Shown in pieces: positions 15,057 through 18,838 of a DNA stretch of 18,838 bases; the stretch's first letter is position 1; the number at the start of each line of letters is the position of its first letter. The position numbers and the translations under genes are program-made. The notes under the pieces are model-generated. The model made no database searches. It saw only the letters and a list, made by a program, of their open reading frames with translations, and had not been told where the DNA came from. The stretch is from CAZEVY01 sp964515555 (lineage in GTDB: Bacteria > Acidobacteriota > Terriglobia > Bryobacterales > Bryobacteraceae), in assembly GCA_964515555.1 (NCBI GenBank), contig CAZEVY010000107.1:1-18838 (forward strand), read 5' to 3'.

Positions 15057-16166
15057 ATGAAGACTCCCGCCCTCGTTGTCGCGCTCGCCCTGGCCGCGTC
15101 CGCCCAGACGCCGCCGTCCCTGGTGGTCTCGCCGGAGGTTCACGCCGACCGTCGCGTCACCTTCCGCCTGCTCGCTCCGCGCGCGGCCGAAGTCCTTCTG
15201 CGCGGCGAGTGGATGCGCGACGCGGCGAAGCTCGAAAAGGACGCCGCCGGCGTCTGGAGCGGAACGCTCGGACCGATCGAGCCGGATACGTATTCCTACA
15301 ACTTCGTCGTCGACGGGCTGACCGTGCTCGACCCGCGGAACAATCGCATCAAGAACGGCTCGCGCGGACCGGGCTCGAGCGTGGTCGACGTACCCGGCGG
15401 ATTGAGTCACGAAGTGCGCGACGTGCCGCACGGCAACCTCACAGCGGTTTGGTACGACTCGGCCGCCATCGGCGGGACGCGGCGCGTGCACGTCTACACG
15501 CCGCCCTTCTACGAGAAGGGGTCGGCGCGCTACCCGGTCCTCTACCTGCTCCACGGCAACGGCGACACGGACGCCGAGTGGTCGTCGCACGGGCGCGCGA
15601 ACTTCATCCTCGACAACCTGATCGCCGAAGGCAAGGCGCGCCCCATGATCGTCGTGATGCCCTACGGGCATACCGTACCGCCCAACGCGCTGGCCACCGA
15701 GCGGGGGCGCAACACGGAGCTCATGGAACAGGATGCGCTGAAGAGCGTGATTCCGGCGGTGGAGTCGCGCTTCCGCACGGCGCCGGGCGCACGCAATCGC
15801 GCCATCGCCGGACTCTCGATGGGCGGCGGACAATCGATCAACATCGGACTGAATCATCTGGATACGTTCGCGTGGGTGGCTGTGTTCAGCGCCGGAGTCG
15901 GCGGCGGCGGCGGCGCGCGGGCAAGCGAAGCGTTCGAGGCGAAGTCGAAAGCAGTGCTGGCGGACGGCCCCGCGGCGAACAAAAAGATCGGGCTGCTATG
16001 GATCGGCTGCGGCGTCGATGACGGGGCCATGGCAGGCGCGACGCAACTGGCGGCGATTCTCGAAAAAGCGGGAATCAAGCATACGTTCCGGAAGACCGAT
16101 GGCGCGCACACCTGGCGAGTCTGGCGCCGCTACCTGGCTGAATTGACGCCGCAGTTGTTCCGGTAG
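15057..16166 (+). CDS. secreted CE1-type esterase (feruloyl-esterase-like) with N-terminal E-set domain
   Basis: A 369-residue exported enzyme: signal peptide MKTPALVVALALAASAQ, an N-terminal immunoglobulin-like E-set/CBM48-type domain (about residues 25-105; VTFRLLAPRAAEVLLRGEW, GVWSGTLGPIEPDTYSYNFV), then an esterase domain of the XynZ/enterochelin-esterase type. The sequence GLSMGGGQSINIGL places the nucleophile at S254. D321 or D322 (GCGVDDG) and H351 (GAHTWRVW) complete the triad; HGNGDTDAEW is the oxyanion region. GLSMGGGQS with a C-terminal H-x-W-xx-W pattern is typical of CE1 feruloyl/acetyl xylan esterases, so removal of ester groups from plant polysaccharides is likely, though the substrate is inferred. 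No Shine-Dalgarno is seen before ATG 15057, which starts a good signal peptide. It is divergent from the NHL gene. Confidence 0.88.
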   Translation: MKTPALVVALALAASAQTPPSLVVSPEVHADRRVTFRLLAPRAAEVLLRGEWMRDAAKLEKDAAGVWSGTLGPIEPDTYSYNFVVDGLTVLDPRNNRIKNGSRGPGSSVVDVPGGLSHEVRDVPHGNLTAVWYDSAAIGGTRRVHVYTPPFYEKGSARYPVLYLLHGNGDTDAEWSSHGRANFILDNLIAEGKARPMIVVMPYGHTVPPNALATERGRNTELMEQDALKSVIPAVESRFRTAPGARNRAIAGLSMGGGQSINIGLNHLDTFAWVAVFSAGVGGGGGARASEAFEAKSKAVLADGPAANKKIGLLWIGCGVDDGAMAGATQLAAILEKAGIKHTFRKTDGAHTWRVWRRYLAELTPQLFR

Positions 16167-16174
16167 ATCGGGAA

Positions 16175-16189
16175 GGCGCGGCCCGCGCC
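16175..16189. terminator. possible bidirectional hairpin between convergent genes
   Basis: GGCGCG-GCC-CGCGCC forms a perfect 6-base all-GC stem with a 3-base loop in the 30 bases between the esterase stop and the ASH-gene stop. There is no proper T tract on either side (only CTTT four bases after the stem on the plus strand), so termination is plausible but unproven. Confidence 0.35.
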
Positions 16190-16196
16190 GCCGACT

Positions 16197-17552
16197 TTAG
16201 AAGGCGATCCGCGACGTCCGGGTCACGCCCGCGCCGCTCGTCAGCTCCACTTCGACGCCCGCGATCAGGCCGGCGTCTCCCGCCACCGGAAACACCGCGC
16301 GCACGCCGAACACGCCGCCCGCCGTCGACGACTCGAAGAAGCGCCGGAACTCCGGGCCCGCCTCGGCCTCGATCGGCCCCGAGCCGATGGCCGCGCCACC
16401 CCGATCGAAGAACACGAAGCGCAGCCGCGAGAGCGTGCGGGTGTTGTCGAAGCCGGCGACCTGCACGTCGAGCGTGTTCGTCAGGCGCGCGCCGCGGGTG
16501 ACGTCGATGACGGGCGCCGACGGCGCGATCCGCAGCAGGGCCTGCCGGGTGTGCCCGCCGAGCCGCGCCGTGAACACCAGTGTGCCCGCCGTGGTGCCCG
16601 TCTGAAACACGGCCTCCGCGCCGCCCTCGATCGCCGCCGCCGGTGCGCCTTCCGCCACGGCGAAGTCGATCTCCGCCGATCCGCTCGCGAGGAACTGTAT
16701 TCCCGCGTCCGCGTTGATCCCCGGCGCGACCGGAATCAGCGCGACGCTCAGCCTCCCCGTCCCCGCCGTGCGCGCCGCCGACGCCAGCCGCACCGCGACC
16801 CGGATCTGCTGCGCGCTGGCGACGCTCTCGGTGGAGAATACGATCTCCGGCTCCGGCAGCGGCGGGTCGACCCCGAAGCCCGCGAGCGCGAACGAGCGCG
16901 CGCCCACCCGCAGCGTCCCACGCTCCGGTCCGGCGCGGCGCGCTGTGTAGACCACATCGAACGACACCGGCTCCCGCGGCGCGACCGTCAGCGGCGGTGC
17001 GGCCCCGCGTATGGCGAATGGTTCGTCTGCCGCCAGCACGGCGACTTCGATGGGCGCGCTGTGGACGTTAGCAAGCGTCACCCTTCGGGTCGACGTCGAG
17101 CCGCGCTCGATGCGGCCGAAATCGAGCGTGCCCTCCAGCGGCACGATCGCGCCGTCCACCTCCGCCGAGACCGTCACCGCCGGCGTCGCCACCGCGTGCA
17201 GCACCACGACCTGGTCGTTGAACTGAAGAGGCGCGCCAAAGCCGCCGGGCACATCCGAGCGAAAGCGGACGAAGAAATCGACGTTCGCTCCGGGCGTCAT
17301 AACGTAGGGCAGCGCCGTGTCGCCGGCGAGCGTGAAGCCCTGCCCGGCGACCACCAGCCGCATGAGCGTCGCGTTCGTCGCGCCGACATTGCGCAGCCGG
17401 AAGCGCGCCTCGAGCGTGTCGCCGGCGGGAACCTGCCCCAGTTCGTACGCGCCGCTGAGCGCGACCTCCTGCCCGGGCGCCGGGATCGCCGCAAGCCGCA
17501 GTTGGGCCGCCGCGACCGGCGCAAGCGTCAGGACGATCGCGGCGCGCGTCAT
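16197..17552 (-). CDS. secreted ASH/choice-of-anchor-D-like protein
   Basis: A 451-residue exported protein with signal peptide MTRAAIVLTLAPVAAAQ. Two immunoglobulin-like ASH (ASPM-SPD-2-Hydin) repeats are visible. The first (about residues 30-125) has YELGQVPAGDTLEARFRLRN and ATLMRLVVAGQGFTL, with FFVRF later; the second (about 135-230) has LDFGRIERGSTSTRRVTLAN, with FDVVYTA later. The C-terminal half (about 235-451) is beta-rich with no motif I recognise for certain; it includes a block around LDVQVAGFDNTRTLSRLRF seen in acidobacterial secreted proteins. ASH repeats are protein-binding or structural modules, so an envelope or extracellular assembly role is an inference. ATG 17552 overlaps the previous gene's TGA as ATGA. 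It is the last of three coupled genes. Confidence 0.82.
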   Translation of the reverse strand: MTRAAIVLTLAPVAAAQLRLAAIPAPGQEVALSGAYELGQVPAGDTLEARFRLRNVGATNATLMRLVVAGQGFTLAGDTALPYVMTPGANVDFFVRFRSDVPGGFGAPLQFNDQVVVLHAVATPAVTVSAEVDGAIVPLEGTLDFGRIERGSTSTRRVTLANVHSAPIEVAVLAADEPFAIRGAAPPLTVAPREPVSFDVVYTARRAGPERGTLRVGARSFALAGFGVDPPLPEPEIVFSTESVASAQQIRVAVRLASAARTAGTGRLSVALIPVAPGINADAGIQFLASGSAEIDFAVAEGAPAAAIEGGAEAVFQTGTTAGTLVFTARLGGHTRQALLRIAPSAPVIDVTRGARLTNTLDVQVAGFDNTRTLSRLRFVFFDRGGAAIGSGPIEAEAGPEFRRFFESSTAGGVFGVRAVFPVAGDAGLIAGVEVELTSGAGVTRTSRIAF

Positions 17553-18205
17553 TTTCGGGGCAGCTCGTCAACGACGGGACCACCCTCGCCGATCTTCACC
17601 GCGAACGACGACCGTCCCGCCACGACGTGGACCCAATCGCGGCCCATCAACTCGATGCGGTGCGGCACGCCTTCGAACGCCAAGGCGATCTCGGCCCCGT
17701 CGCGGCTCCGAATCGCGAGACCCCCTTCGACGCGATAGATCAACCGCTCGCCGGGCAACATCAGCATCGGCTCCCGCGCGCCTTCGAGGCGGACGCCGTC
17801 CCACCAGTACCCGCCATCGGCGCGCCGCACCACCGACGTCGTCTCTCCCAGCGCGACGACCGCCTCGCTGGTGTCCGACGCGGCGTAGTGCACGCGCGCC
17901 AGCGCGCCGTCGCCGCGAAATCCGAACAGCGCCGCGCCCGGCGGTACATCCTCGCGGATCACGACTTTCCCCGCGCGGTCGAATACCAGCAGCTTTCCCG
18001 CCGTCTTGACGGCGCCCCACTCCCCCGAATACGCCGCCGACACCGCGCCGGCCGCCCACTTCGCGCCCAGCATGTAGGCGCCGCGCACGCCGAGCACGAC
18101 GCGCACAGCGCCCTCCTCGTCGCGCACGAATCCGATGCCCGGCACGCCGATCGTCTCCGCGGCCGCCGCCGCCATCGAGCACAGCACCGCGATCCGCGCG
18201 ATCAT
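17549..18205 (-). CDS. secreted protein of unknown function, beta-propeller-like
   Basis: A 218-residue protein I do not recognise. It has a probable signal peptide (MIARIAVLCSMAAAAAETIG). The rest is beta-rich with short repeated strands of the type GKLLVFDRAGKVVIRED, GALARVHYA and GLAIRSRDGAEIALAF, spaced like partial propeller blades. It ends with RDWVHVVAG, then VDELPRK. No catalytic motif is visible. ATG 18205 overlaps the upstream TGA (ATGA), and its own stop overlaps the next ATG in the same way, so it is translated in step with both neighbours; that suggests a shared complex or process. The longer open frame upstream overlaps the Ig-like gene and is rejected. Confidence 0.72.
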   Translation of the reverse strand: MIARIAVLCSMAAAAAETIGVPGIGFVRDEEGAVRVVLGVRGAYMLGAKWAAGAVSAAYSGEWGAVKTAGKLLVFDRAGKVVIREDVPPGAALFGFRGDGALARVHYAASDTSEAVVALGETTSVVRRADGGYWWDGVRLEGAREPMLMLPGERLIYRVEGGLAIRSRDGAEIALAFEGVPHRIELMGRDWVHVVAGRSSFAVKIGEGGPVVDELPRK

Positions 18206-18822
18206 GGACGTCCGATCGTCAGCGTCGGCGGACCGATCTGCACCGCCGGCCCCGTCGCCGCCGCGGACGCCGCCGCCGGGCCACCGCCCGATCGCGCCGC
18301 CAGCCCGCCGATCACCGCGCCCGCCGCTGCCGCGGCCGCCAGCATCCACTTCCCGCGGCCTCCCGTCTTCAACGCCGGACCCGGCGCCGACGGGTCGACC
18401 GCCGCAGCCCACTCCGCCAGGTGGACCGTGCAGATGGTCCCGGCGCGCAGATCGCCGAGGCTCGCCGTGATGCGCAGGCGCACCGCGCCCGGCTGCTTGC
18501 TCCACCGGATGCCGGCCAGTGAGACGCGCCCATCGCGGCCGGTCCGGCGCACGTCGGTACGCAGGCCGTCGGCGAACGTGCCGGTGGGTTCGTTATCGGG
18601 CAGGAGGAAGGCGACGGTCGCGCCGTCGACCGGACGGCCGACTTCGTCGGTCACCTGAATAATGATCGGACGGATGGAACGCGAGGCAGTGGCGTACATT
18701 GCGCCCTCTCCCTCGACGACCTGGATCTGCAACACGGCGACTTGCGCGCCAGCCGGAATGGCCAGGAAGATTGCCAGCGCGCAGGCGGACGCCTGCCTTG
18801 ACTTCGCGTTCATCGGCGCCAC
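18202..18822 (-). CDS. Ig-like domain protein with C-terminal membrane segment
   Basis: A protein of up to 206 residues in the window. It has an export signal (CALAIFLAIPAGAQ) and a bacterial Ig-like domain of the Big_1/invasin kind (about residues 50-140: IIIQVTDEVGRPVDGATVAF, TDVRRTGRDGRVSLAGI, GAVRLRITASLG). It then has a hydrophobic Ala/Gly segment, WMLAAAAAAGAVIGGLAA (about 158-176), and a Gly/Ala/Pro-rich tail. It could be anchored in the inner membrane, or the segment could be a glycine-zipper-like helix. GTG 18822 has AGGAG 10 bases upstream; ATG 18813 is an alternative. The frame is open to the window edge, so an earlier start is possible. Its stop overlaps the next start (ATGA). Confidence 0.75.
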   Translation of the reverse strand: MAPMNAKSRQASACALAIFLAIPAGAQVAVLQIQVVEGEGAMYATASRSIRPIIIQVTDEVGRPVDGATVAFLLPDNEPTGTFADGLRTDVRRTGRDGRVSLAGIRWSKQPGAVRLRITASLGDLRAGTICTVHLAEWAAAVDPSAPGPALKTGGRGKWMLAAAAAAGAVIGGLAARSGGGPAAASAAATGPAVQIGPPTLTIGRP

Positions 18823-18838
18823 CGCCGTGCGGCTCCTG

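Noticed and set aside
14982..15857. N-terminal extension of the NHL protein to 1209 residues
   Set aside because: The extension is antisense to the esterase gene and sits before a clear signal peptide at 14981.
1..18838. Mobile elements, tRNA or rRNA genes, defence or prophage genes
   Set aside because: No transposase, integrase, phage or RNA-gene signature was seen on either strand, and gene content and base composition look uniform.

Overview
The window is GC-rich and gene-dense, and it most likely comes from an acidobacterium of the Bryobacteraceae (Candidatus Solibacter/Bryobacter group). The best taxonomic marker is the protein encoded at 12228-14981: many NHL repeats followed by a C-terminal domain that reads like the TIGR03437 'Solibacter uncharacterized C-terminal domain' (APGQIVTIF, VPYGVAGR, YATGEG-like and IPA motifs). 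A DUF1549/DUF1553 plus DUF1501 pair, a choice-of-anchor-D protein and several secreted beta-propellers fit the same group. I identified lineage and families by eye from motifs, not by search.

Layout. (1) 1-687, minus: start of a complex I operon, nuoC followed by the first codons of nuoD, with nuoC apparently the first gene. (2) 908-4929, plus: a DUF1549/DUF1553 cytochrome-type protein and a Tat-exported DUF1501 protein in one transcription unit. (3) 4940-6988, minus: a large secreted FG-GAP/VCBS-type protein resembling the propeller part of rhamnogalacturonan lyases. (4) 7000-8639, plus: purM and purN, overlapping by 4 bases, for de novo purine synthesis. (5) 8667-9047, minus: a stand-alone degenerate receiver domain, divergent from (6) 9246-9992, plus: an S33-type alpha/beta hydrolase. 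(7) 10025-14981, minus: a three-gene unit reading NHL/TIGR03437 protein, then a PQQ-like propeller with two EF-hands, then an M28 metallopeptidase. (8) 15057-16166, plus: a CE1 feruloyl-esterase-like enzyme, divergent from the NHL gene across 75 bases that hold an 8-base inverted repeat. (9) 16197-18822, minus: three cell-envelope or secreted proteins joined by consecutive ATGA overlaps (Ig-like membrane protein, unknown secreted protein, ASH-domain protein).

How it works together. Housekeeping (complex I, purine synthesis) is interleaved with exported proteins that probably act on polymers or at the cell surface: an esterase, a possible polysaccharide lyase relative, a metallopeptidase, propellers and the DUF1549/DUF1501 pair. 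No mobile element, CRISPR array, tRNA or rRNA was seen. I found no convincing new defence or biosynthetic system. The best candidates for undescribed biology are the overlapping three-gene envelope operon at the right end and the NHL/EF-hand propeller/M28 operon.
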